From Coprobacter tertius (GTDB lineage Bacteria; Bacteroidota; Bacteroidia; Bacteroidales; Coprobacteraceae), in assembly GCF_024330105.1 (NCBI RefSeq), contig NZ_JANDHW010000002.1:186001-250000 (forward strand): a stretch of 64,000 nucleotides of DNA, given 5' to 3'. The notes beneath the pieces were generated by a model, which was given only the letters and a program-made list of their open reading frames with translations, did not search any database and was not told the origin of the DNA. Of this stretch, positions 54,783-63,028 are shown one piece after another. Each line of letters begins with the position of its first letter. Position 1 is the stretch's first letter. Both the position numbers and the translations under genes were made by a program.

Positions 54783-56114
54783 ATGAAAACAGCGATTGTT
54801 GGTACAGGTTACGTAGGACTGGTAACCGGGACGTGTTTTGCGGAAATGGGATTGAACGTTGTATGTGTTGATATCGATAAAAACAAAATCGATAAGTTAA
54901 AAGACGGTATTATTCCTATTTATGAACCGGGGCTTGAGGAATTGGTGAAAAAAAATTATAGTGATGGCCGGTTGAGTTTTACGACAGATCTTGCAAGCTG
55001 TATTAATGATGTGGACATTATTTTCAGTGCGGTGGGGACTCCCCCAGATGAAGACGGAAGTGCTGACTTGAAATATGTACTTGATGTGGCTCGAACAATC
55101 GGTAAAAATATGACACGGTATGTTTTAGTTGTAACGAAAAGTACTGTTCCCGTAGGTACAGCAGCACTCGTACGCTCGACCATCCAAAAAGAGCTCGATA
55201 AAAGGGGACTCGAAATAGAATTCGATGTAGCTTCTAATCCCGAATTTCTGAAAGAAGGAAATGCTGTAAATGACTTTATGCATCCCGATCGGGTGGTTGT
55301 TGGTGTCGAGTCTGAAAAAGCAAAAAAATTACTTTCGAAATTATATAAACCGTTCATGATAAATAATTTTCGTATTATTTTTATGGATGTGCCTTCAGCA
55401 GAAATGACGAAATATGCTGCTAATGCAATGTTGGCTACTCGTATAAGTTTTATGAATAATATTGCCAGCCTTTGTGAAGCCGTTGGGGCTGATATAAATA
55501 TGGTGCGTGCCGGAATCGGTAGTGATACGAGAATCGGAAAAAGTTTTCTTTATGCCGGTTGCGGATATGGGGGATCGTGCTTTCCTAAAGATGTAAAAGC
55601 GTTGATAAAAACGGCGTCGGAACATCATGTCGATCTCGAGATTCTTAAAGCAGTGGAAAAAGTAAATGCCGAACAGAAGAAAATATTATTTAGAAAATTA
55701 TCCGATTATTATCATGGAGATCTGGCTGGGAAAACTGTTGGTGTGTGGGGGCTTTCTTTTAAACCCGAAACCGATGATATGAGAGAGGCTCCGTCCCTTG
55801 TCCTCATTCATTCGTTATTACAGGCAGGATGCAAGGTAAAGGCTTATGATCCGATAGCGATGAACGAAGCTCATCGTATTTTAGGTAATCATGAAGCGAT
55901 TGTTTTTACTGATGATATGTATGATGCGGTTCTCGATTCCGATGCATTGTTGTTGGTAACCGAATGGAAACAATTCCGTTTGCCTTCCTGGTCGGTTATG
56001 AAGAAATTAATGAGAACTCCTTATATTCTCGATGGACGTAATATTTATGATGCCGACGAATTGACGCAGATGGGTTTTGTGTATGAATGTATTGGACGTG
56101 CTTATAACCGATGA
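54783..56114 (+). CDS. ugd: UDP-glucose 6-dehydrogenase
   Basis: 443 residues from the ATG at 54783 (MKTAIVGTGYVGLVTGTC), chosen because the NAD-binding Rossmann motif must be at the N-terminus; the longer frame from 54723 overlaps the previous gene. Oxidises UDP-glucose to UDP-glucuronate using two NAD+. The catalytic Cys266 lies in GCGYGGSCFPKDVKAL; EFLKEGNAVNDFMHPDRVVVG and GLSFKPETDDMREAPS are further signatures. It supplies the uronic-acid precursor for surface polysaccharide; the gene order sugar transferase-ugd-recQ with a 4-bp ugd/recQ overlap suggests one transcript. Confidence 0.95.
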   Translation: MKTAIVGTGYVGLVTGTCFAEMGLNVVCVDIDKNKIDKLKDGIIPIYEPGLEELVKKNYSDGRLSFTTDLASCINDVDIIFSAVGTPPDEDGSADLKYVLDVARTIGKNMTRYVLVVTKSTVPVGTAALVRSTIQKELDKRGLEIEFDVASNPEFLKEGNAVNDFMHPDRVVVGVESEKAKKLLSKLYKPFMINNFRIIFMDVPSAEMTKYAANAMLATRISFMNNIASLCEAVGADINMVRAGIGSDTRIGKSFLYAGCGYGGSCFPKDVKALIKTASEHHVDLEILKAVEKVNAEQKKILFRKLSDYYHGDLAGKTVGVWGLSFKPETDDMREAPSLVLIHSLLQAGCKVKAYDPIAMNEAHRILGNHEAIVFTDDMYDAVLDSDALLLVTEWKQFRLPSWSVMKKLMRTPYILDGRNIYDADELTQMGFVYECIGRAYNR

Positions 56115-58246
56115 ATGATTTGATAGCCCAGGCATACACATTGCTTAAAAAGTATTTTGGGTACGATACTTTCAGGCTATTGCAACTCGATGTAATAAAA
56201 GCTATATTACAAGGAAAAGATTGTCTGGTACTTATGCCTACTGGTGGCGGTAAGTCTGTTTGTTTTCAGATACCGGCATTGGTGAAAGACGGAACAGCGA
56301 TAGTTGTTTCTCCTTTACTGTCTTTGATGAAAGATCAGGTGGACGCATTAGTTTCGAATGGAATTCCTGCAGCAGCTCTTAATAGTTCGCAGAGTGAAGG
56401 AGAAAATCTGAATATAAAAACTCAGGCTCGTAGCGGGAAATTACGCCTTTTGTATATTTCTCCAGAACGTTTATTGCTTGAGTTGGATACTCTTATTTCA
56501 TTTCTTGATGTTTCGTTGATTGCTATCGATGAAGCGCATTGTATTTCGCAATGGGGGCATGATTTCCGGCCTGAGTATAACCGCCTTTCTGTTTTGAAAG
56601 ATAAATTCCCTCAAATACCGGTGGTTGCTCTTACTGCGACAGCTGATAAGCTTACTCGCAGCGATATTGTTACACAATTGAATTTACATGATCCCGAAAT
56701 TTTTATTTCATCGTTCGACAGACCTAATCTTAGTCTGAATGTAATTGCCGGATTCAATAAGAAACAAAAGCTTACGGCAATATACCGCTTTATCGAGAAA
56801 CATCGGGGGCAGAGTGGTATAATTTATTGTCTTAGCCGTAAAAATGCCGAGATGATTTCGTCCGAGTTGAACGGGTATGGCATACGTTCTTCGGTTTATC
56901 ATGCTGGTTTATCGAATCGGGAAAGAGAAAAAGCCCAGTATGATTTTCTTACCGATAACGTGCAGGTAGTATGTGCAACGATTGCTTTCGGGATGGGAAT
57001 AGATAAATCGAATGTGCGTTGGGTAATACATTATAATTTGCCTAAAAGTATCGAATGTTATTATCAGGAGATCGGAAGGGCCGGTCGTGACGGTTTGCCG
57101 GGAGATACATTGCTATTTTATACGTTGGGAGACATGGTCATGTTATCGAAGTTTGCCGGAGATAGTGGCCAGAAAGGGCTGAATATGGAAAAATTGAGGC
57201 GTATGCAAGAATATGCAGAATCTCCTGTTTGCCGTCGCCGTATATTACTGAATTATTTTGGGGAAGTCAGAGAACATGATTGTGGAAATTGTGATATATG
57301 TAAAAATCCGCCTCAGCGTTTCGATGCTTCCGTATTGGTACAAAAGGCATTGAGCGCATGTATACGTACCGATGAATCCATATCGATGCAAACATTGATC
57401 GATATATTGCGCGGATCTCACCGCAATGAAATAATTGAAAATGGATATGATCGTATAAAAACTTTCGGAGTTGGTTCCGATCTTTCTTTTTACCAGTGGC
57501 AGGGTTATTTGTTGCAGATGATGCAACTCGGATATTTCGAATTGCTTTATAACGAAGGTAACCGGTTAAAAGTAACTTCTACCGGATGGAAAGTGCTGCG
57601 GGGGGAATTATCGGCAATGCTCACGTTCGTAAAAAATGATATTCCGGTTAAAGGGAATAATGTTAAGAAAACAGCCGCTGTCGATCCGAAAGCAGAATTG
57701 AGCGAGGAAGAGCGACTGTTCGAATCGTTGCGCTTGCTTCGTGCCCGTATTGCGGCAGAGGAGGAGAAACCGGCTTATATTATATTTACCGATAAGGTTT
57801 TACAGGAAATGGTTACCTGTAAACCGGTGACTTTATATGATTTTGCAAAGATCAACGGGGTGGGTTTGGCCAAAGTGAGTAAATACGGGAAAATATTTGT
57901 AGATCTGATACGAAAAGAACTAAAAGTAAAAAAATCTCCCGGTGATTCGTATACCGAAACACTATTACTACTGATGCAGGATATGGGTATAGATGAGATT
58001 TGTCGTCTCCGGGGGCTGAAACCGGTTACTGTATATAGCCATATTTCTCAATTGATAAGGGAGCGAAAATATAACGATTGGTCACGATTTATTTCAGTTT
58101 ATGAAATTGAAGCTGTAGCGAAAGTAACTGCTGCTGGAGGAAATATGGAAAATCCCGAACTAAAACCTATTTTTGAAGCTCTCGGTGAAAAGATCAATTA
58201 TGGAAAGATACGTTTGGCTCTGGCTGTTTTATCTTTGAATAGGTAA
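56111..58246 (+). CDS. recQ: ATP-dependent DNA helicase RecQ with HRDC and C-terminal HTH-like domain
   Basis: 711 residues. Walker A MPTGGGKS (~42-49), DEAHCISQWGHDFR, aromatic-rich loop, IAFGMGIDKSNVRWVIHYN and QEIGRAGRDG (motif VI). RQC zinc ligands appear as the Cys cluster CRRRI...HDCGNCDICKNP. An HRDC domain follows at ~545-610 (RLLRARIAAEEEKPAYIIF), then a C-terminal extension with an HTH-like CRLRGLKPVTVYSHISQLI. It unwinds DNA in recombination and repair. ATGA overlap with ugd is unusual functionally, but such fortuitous operons are common. It converges on the CLC gene with only 4 bp between the stop codons and no room for a terminator. Confidence 0.95.
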   Translation: MNDLIAQAYTLLKKYFGYDTFRLLQLDVIKAILQGKDCLVLMPTGGGKSVCFQIPALVKDGTAIVVSPLLSLMKDQVDALVSNGIPAAALNSSQSEGENLNIKTQARSGKLRLLYISPERLLLELDTLISFLDVSLIAIDEAHCISQWGHDFRPEYNRLSVLKDKFPQIPVVALTATADKLTRSDIVTQLNLHDPEIFISSFDRPNLSLNVIAGFNKKQKLTAIYRFIEKHRGQSGIIYCLSRKNAEMISSELNGYGIRSSVYHAGLSNREREKAQYDFLTDNVQVVCATIAFGMGIDKSNVRWVIHYNLPKSIECYYQEIGRAGRDGLPGDTLLFYTLGDMVMLSKFAGDSGQKGLNMEKLRRMQEYAESPVCRRRILLNYFGEVREHDCGNCDICKNPPQRFDASVLVQKALSACIRTDESISMQTLIDILRGSHRNEIIENGYDRIKTFGVGSDLSFYQWQGYLLQMMQLGYFELLYNEGNRLKVTSTGWKVLRGELSAMLTFVKNDIPVKGNNVKKTAAVDPKAELSEEERLFESLRLLRARIAAEEEKPAYIIFTDKVLQEMVTCKPVTLYDFAKINGVGLAKVSKYGKIFVDLIRKELKVKKSPGDSYTETLLLLMQDMGIDEICRLRGLKPVTVYSHISQLIRERKYNDWSRFISVYEIEAVAKVTAAGGNMENPELKPIFEALGEKINYGKIRLALAVLSLNR

Positions 58247-58250
58247 AAAT

Positions 58251-59771
58251 CTATTCATTTGCCATGCTTCTGAAAGATCGGAATAGTTTTTCGAGATCAC
58301 GGGAATACAGTGAAATGTTTATCTGATCTCCTGGTTTTAAAATCGTATCGTTTGTCGATATAGACTTTTGGTTTCGTATAATTTTCTCAATATGACATCC
58401 TTCAGGAAATATAATTTCGGTTATTCTTTTACCCTCCATATAAGAGTCGGTGTTGATTTCAAAAGGGATAGTCAGTCTGGCTTTTGACCGGGAAAGGTCT
58501 TTCGGTAATAATTTTTGGTATAGCTGATCGTAGATGGCTTTTACCCCTGCTATATCGCTGATGAAGTAGGTTAGACCTACGACAATGGTCATGGGAACGA
58601 GTAGTTCGAATTTATGGGTCATTTCCAGTAAAAGGATGATTCCGGTAATTGGAGAACGTACAACGGCAGCGAAAGCCGCAGCCATACCTATGGCCATAAA
58701 GAACCCGAAATGTTCCGGAGACATCCATCCCATATCCACCAGAATCAAACTGAACATTTTTCCGGTAAGACCTCCGATCACAAGCAGGGGAAGAAAAATA
58801 CCTCCGGGAAATCCGGTTGCATAACATATGGTCGTAAATAAAAGTTTTATTGCTATAATTCCACAGAGAAATAATATGCCTGTGTAGACAGTCGTGCCGG
58901 CTTGGTGAATGAGAAATTGTTCTCCACCGGCGATCAAGTCGATGAAAAAATATCCGAGGATATAGGTCATGATAATGACCGAAAGTATTTTTAAATACAC
59001 GGGTATTGTTATTTCCTGGTATTTTTTCTGAAAATATAAAAGAAAAAAATTGAATCCTTTACCTACTATAGTTAAGACTACCGAGAAAGCGATAAAAGAG
59101 AGAATAAGTGCCGGTAAGCTTAATTCTGAAGGATAGGCTGCATCGATGGGGGCGTAAATATTTCCCGGAAATGCCCACTGAGCCATAGTCCCCGATATGA
59201 TAGAAGCCAGCAAAGAGGTGATAATGATTTTAATTGAATCGAATTTTTCCATCTCTTCGACTACGAATATCGATGAGGCTAAAGGAGCTATAAATGCAGC
59301 AGAAAGGCCTGCACTTGCGCCTCCGGTATATAAATATCGTTGTTCGGAGATGGAAGCCCGACTCCATTTACCGATTAGTCGAGCGACAAAAGCACCCATT
59401 TGTACTGAAGGTCCTTCTCTTCCGAGAGAAAATCCCATTCCGATACCGGTTACACCGCCGATGAATTTCGATACGAGTTCTTTAAACGGATGGTTAAAAT
59501 GAAAACGTCCGAATATCGCTCCTTCTACCTGGGGTATACCGCTGCCAGAGATGATTTTGAAATTTTTTACCAGAAAATAGATTCCTATTCCGGCAGCCCA
59601 CATCGTAAGGATAATCAGTAAATGAAACCACCACGGTTCTCCATGGGAATATAAGATTTCACGCAGAGATGAGGCTTTTTCCAGTAAATAGCGATAGGGT
59701 ACGGTAACGATTCCCGTACCGACTCCAACCAGGATACATAGTAAATATAATTTTATATTTTTCGATTCCAC
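58251..59771 (-). CDS. CLC-family chloride/proton antiporter-type transporter
   Basis: 506 residues, about 11-12 membrane segments. Anion-path motifs GSGIP (76-80), GREGP (external gating Glu119) and GFPGGIFLPLLVIGG are all present. The segment FVVEEMEK has Glu172-Glu173 at the place corresponding to the internal proton glutamate (E203) of the E. coli exchanger, which favours H+/Cl- exchange. A C-terminal TrkA_C-like domain (~435-506; YMEGKRITEIIFPEGCHIEKI) replaces CBS domains. First-strand neighbours are DUF454 and fmt, 57 bp upstream. Ion selectivity and direction remain inferences. Confidence 0.93.
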   Translation of the reverse strand: MESKNIKLYLLCILVGVGTGIVTVPYRYLLEKASSLREILYSHGEPWWFHLLIILTMWAAGIGIYFLVKNFKIISGSGIPQVEGAIFGRFHFNHPFKELVSKFIGGVTGIGMGFSLGREGPSVQMGAFVARLIGKWSRASISEQRYLYTGGASAGLSAAFIAPLASSIFVVEEMEKFDSIKIIITSLLASIISGTMAQWAFPGNIYAPIDAAYPSELSLPALILSFIAFSVVLTIVGKGFNFFLLYFQKKYQEITIPVYLKILSVIIMTYILGYFFIDLIAGGEQFLIHQAGTTVYTGILFLCGIIAIKLLFTTICYATGFPGGIFLPLLVIGGLTGKMFSLILVDMGWMSPEHFGFFMAIGMAAAFAAVVRSPITGIILLLEMTHKFELLVPMTIVVGLTYFISDIAGVKAIYDQLYQKLLPKDLSRSKARLTIPFEINTDSYMEGKRITEIIFPEGCHIEKIIRNQKSISTNDTILKPGDQINISLYSRDLEKLFRSFRSMANE

Positions 59772-59828
59772 TTCGACTTTGTTTCAATCGATAACACGAC
59801 AGGGTGAAATGATGTTCATTATGAGTGA

Positions 59829-60215
59829 TTAATTGTTGTTTTTTCTGAGTGTTTTATAAGAAAGAATATGCCATGTGACACAGATTGCCGTGATTATTAA
59901 AAAAAAAGCGATATAAATATTGCCGATTAAGTAAATCGATAATGATATTGTCAGCCAAAGGGTGGATAGGGATATTATCTTGACTTTTATCGGTAGAGCT
60001 TTATATTCTCTGTAGTTACGTATACATTTCCCAAAAACAGGTATCTCCATAACTTTACGATAAAGTCTGGGTGAACTTTTAGTATATAAATAGGCTGTAA
60101 GGAGCCAAAACGGAGTCGTAGGAAGTACCGGAAGGAATAAGCCGATCATTCCTAATACCAGACATATCGAACCGACACTTATATATAGTATTTTACGGAG
60201 GAGACCGGTCTCCAT
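59829..60215 (-). CDS. DUF454 (YbaN-family) inner-membrane protein
   Basis: 128 residues. Three or four hydrophobic segments; the family signature LVLGMIGLFLPVLPTTPFWLLTAYLYTKSSPRLY at ~20-52 is clear, and a second segment IPVFGKCIRNYREYKALPIKVKI follows. No enzymatic residues are known for this family. It follows fmt by 7 bp and is probably in the same transcript. Confidence 0.9.
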   Translation of the reverse strand: METGLLRKILYISVGSICLVLGMIGLFLPVLPTTPFWLLTAYLYTKSSPRLYRKVMEIPVFGKCIRNYREYKALPIKVKIISLSTLWLTISLSIYLIGNIYIAFFLIITAICVTWHILSYKTLRKNNN

Positions 60216-60222
60216 GATAAAT

Positions 60223-61203
60223 TTATTTGAAATATGATTTTTCTGTTAAAGTAAATCCTCTTAATAGGTCTTCTGTCGGCATTTTCTTTTTACCGGCTAA
60301 TTGGAGTACTTTAGGCCTCAGAAAGCCATCGGAACAGGCTATATCGATATATTTCCGATTATCGGTTACGATTGTTCCCATTTTTAGATTATGGTTTTTT
60401 CTTATCGGTTCCGATTCGTATATTTTTACGAGATATGGATTTTCCTCAGAAAGATACAGTTCACTCCATGCTGCAGGATACGGAGACATTCCTCGTACCA
60501 GATTATGTATGCACTCGATAGGTTGAGACCAGTCGATACGACAAGTTTCTTTGAAAATTTTGGGTGCCGGTTTTAATATATCAGCAGGCAATATTTCTTC
60601 TTGCGCAATAGTATCGTAGTTTCCGGAGAGTATATAATCTACTGTTTTTGTGACCATTTGGGCTCCCATTATCATGAGCTTATCATGTACGGTTCCTGCA
60701 TTGTCTTCGTCGAGAATAGGTATTCGTTGTTGAAGAATGATGCGACCGGTATCGATTTCGTGGGTCAGGAAAAAAGTGGTTGCTCCGGTCTCTTTTTCAC
60801 CATTTATAACGGCCCAATTAATTGGGGCTGCTCCTCGGTATTGAGGCAATAATGATGCATGCAGATTGAATGTGCCCAAACGAGGCATATTCCAAACTAT
60901 TTCCGGCAACATTCTAAAAGCTACGACAATTTGTAAATCGGCTTTCCAGTCTCGTAATTCGGTTATAAAATTTTCATCTTTGAGTTTTTCAGGTTGAAGT
61001 AGAGGTAATCCCTGAGACAATGCGTATTCTTTTACAGGAGAGAATTGTATTTTGTGTCCTCTACCGGCTGGTTTATCGGGCATTGTGATAACACCTACAA
61101 CATTATATCCTCCTTCCACAAGATGTTTTAGGCTCTCGACAGCAAAATCGGGAGTTCCCATATATACGATCCGTAGATTTTTTTTATCAATTGGTTGAGC
61201 CAT
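60223..61203 (-). CDS. fmt: Methionyl-tRNA formyltransferase
   Basis: 326 residues. Formylates initiator Met-tRNA with 10-formyl-THF. Catalytic residues Asn113, His115 and Asp151 are in TFNLHASLLPQYRGAAPINW and LTHEIDTG; the N-terminal RIVYMGTPDFAVESL and the MPDKPAGRGHK tRNA-loop segment are diagnostic. The C-terminal tRNA-binding domain is at ~215-320. Ten bp after the CLC/CBS gene, seven before DUF454. The usual partner def is not in the window. Confidence 0.96.
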   Translation of the reverse strand: MAQPIDKKNLRIVYMGTPDFAVESLKHLVEGGYNVVGVITMPDKPAGRGHKIQFSPVKEYALSQGLPLLQPEKLKDENFITELRDWKADLQIVVAFRMLPEIVWNMPRLGTFNLHASLLPQYRGAAPINWAVINGEKETGATTFFLTHEIDTGRIILQQRIPILDEDNAGTVHDKLMIMGAQMVTKTVDYILSGNYDTIAQEEILPADILKPAPKIFKETCRIDWSQPIECIHNLVRGMSPYPAAWSELYLSEENPYLVKIYESEPIRKNHNLKMGTIVTDNRKYIDIACSDGFLRPKVLQLAGKKKMPTEDLLRGFTLTEKSYFK

Positions 61204-61213
61204 ATCCTAATTT

Positions 61214-63028
61214 TTAGTCTTGAGAAAAGTGTACTAATACACGACGGTATGAATTAAATATTTTCGATTTCGAAACAAATCCTACATATTTGCCGTCTTC
61301 TTCAACAACGGGTAGATTCCAGGCGTTGGTATCGTCAAATATTTTCATTACTTTTTCCATGGGCATTCCCACAACGATTTTGGCCGGCGGGCTTACCATA
61401 AAACGACGCACATAAAACCGGTTGTATAATTCTGGACGGAACATGATATTGCGAATGTCATCTAATAATACAATCCCTAATAGTATATTGTTCGAGTCGA
61501 TTACAGGGAAAATATTTCGATGTGCGTTGGAAATGATTTTTACCATATCTCCAAGATTCATATCGGGACGTACAGATAGAAAATCTTTTTCGATAACACT
61601 ATCCATTTTCAGAAGTGTAAGCACGGCTTTATCTTTATGATGAGTAAGGAGTTCTCCCTTTTTGGCCAAACGCATCGTATAGATACTGTACGGTTCAAAT
61701 ATTTTTATTGTACCGAATGCTACGGTAGAGGTAATCATAAGGGGTAAAAACAAACTGAATCCTCCTGTTAGTTCAGCCGTAAGGAAGATTCCCATCAAAG
61801 GGGCGTGCATAACTCCCGACATTACTCCGGCCATACCCATAAGGGCAAAATTCTTTTCGGAAAGAGGAATTGAATATCCGAAATGGTTAAGTGTAAATGC
61901 AAATAAAAATCCTGACATACACCCCAGATAAAGACTGGGAGCGAATGTTCCGCCGACTCCACCCCCGCCATTGGTTGCAGCTGTTGCGAATACTTTAAGG
62001 AGAACGATGAGTCCGAGATTCAGAAAAAGTATCCAGAAATTATCCTTTAAAGGATAAAAAATACTCCCATCGGTAATGCTTTGTACGTTCCCCCCCAGAA
62101 GTTTTATGATAGAATCATAACCTTCACCGTAAAGGGGAGGTAAAAGAAAGATCGTGAGACTTAAAATAACTGCTCCGAAACCAAATTTGAGCCAAGGTTT
62201 ACTGAGTTTTCTAAAAATATCTTCGAGCCAATTGATAATACGCGTAAAATAGAGGGAGATAAATCCGCAGAATATACCGAGTAATATGACATAAGGTATT
62301 CTTTCAGCTATGAAAGGTTCGGTTTGTACAAAACTGAATTGTGCGGTAGGTCCCATAAAAATATAGGTTACAACAGCTGCCGTCGTTGATGAAATCAGTA
62401 AAGGCATTACTGATGTCGTAGTAAGGTCTATCATCAGTACCTCGAGTGTAAACAGTAATCCCGCAATCGGAGCTTTAAATATTCCTGCAATACCGGCAGC
62501 AGCACCACAGCCGACCATGAGCATTAGTACCCGTTGGTCGAGTCTGAATAGCCGCCCGATATTCGAACCTATTGCCGCTCCCGTATATACGACAGGCGCT
62601 TCTGCTCCAACCGATCCCCCGAAACCGATCGTAATCGAACTGGCTACAACCGAAGTGTACATATTGTGAGGTTTTAACCGGCTTTTACGTTGTGAAATTG
62701 CGTATAGGATGCGGGTTACACCATGACTTATATCGTCTTTTACAACATAACGTACATACATTCCCGAGAGTAAAATTCCTATTATGGGATATACCAGATA
62801 TAAGTAGTTGGCGCCATCGATAGTGAAATGTTCGGTTAACAGGTTTTGTATAAAATGTATCAGGTATTTTAGTATTAATGCGGCGAACGCTGCGAACATA
62901 CCTACGAGAAAACTAAGAATAAGAATAAAATTCTTTTCTTTGATATTTTTTTCTCTCCAGATCAGTATTTTCAGGAACCAATCTTTTTCTTTTCCTATTT
63001 CTTCTTTTGCTTCTAAATTATCTATCAT
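61214..63028 (-). CDS. CLC-family chloride channel-like protein with CBS pair
   Basis: 604 residues. Membrane part (~30-440) with VGAEAP (gating-type Glu143) and NGGGGVGGTFAPSLYLG; the GSGIP selectivity motif is changed to DISHGV. At the internal proton-glutamate position the sequence is TLEVLMID (Glu196-Val197), as in eukaryotic CLC channels (E-V) rather than the E-E of exchangers. Two CBS domains fill ~450-600 (SVIEKDFLSVRPDMNLGDMV, VVGMPMEKVMKIFDDTNAWNLPVVEEDGKYVGFV), probable nucleotide sensors. It overlaps the sugar-transferase gene by 4 bp (ATGA) and precedes fmt by 10 bp. Channel versus exchanger cannot be settled by sequence alone. Confidence 0.9.
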   Translation of the reverse strand: MIDNLEAKEEIGKEKDWFLKILIWREKNIKEKNFILILSFLVGMFAAFAALILKYLIHFIQNLLTEHFTIDGANYLYLVYPIIGILLSGMYVRYVVKDDISHGVTRILYAISQRKSRLKPHNMYTSVVASSITIGFGGSVGAEAPVVYTGAAIGSNIGRLFRLDQRVLMLMVGCGAAAGIAGIFKAPIAGLLFTLEVLMIDLTTTSVMPLLISSTTAAVVTYIFMGPTAQFSFVQTEPFIAERIPYVILLGIFCGFISLYFTRIINWLEDIFRKLSKPWLKFGFGAVILSLTIFLLPPLYGEGYDSIIKLLGGNVQSITDGSIFYPLKDNFWILFLNLGLIVLLKVFATAATNGGGGVGGTFAPSLYLGCMSGFLFAFTLNHFGYSIPLSEKNFALMGMAGVMSGVMHAPLMGIFLTAELTGGFSLFLPLMITSTVAFGTIKIFEPYSIYTMRLAKKGELLTHHKDKAVLTLLKMDSVIEKDFLSVRPDMNLGDMVKIISNAHRNIFPVIDSNNILLGIVLLDDIRNIMFRPELYNRFYVRRFMVSPPAKIVVGMPMEKVMKIFDDTNAWNLPVVEEDGKYVGFVSKSKIFNSYRRVLVHFSQD

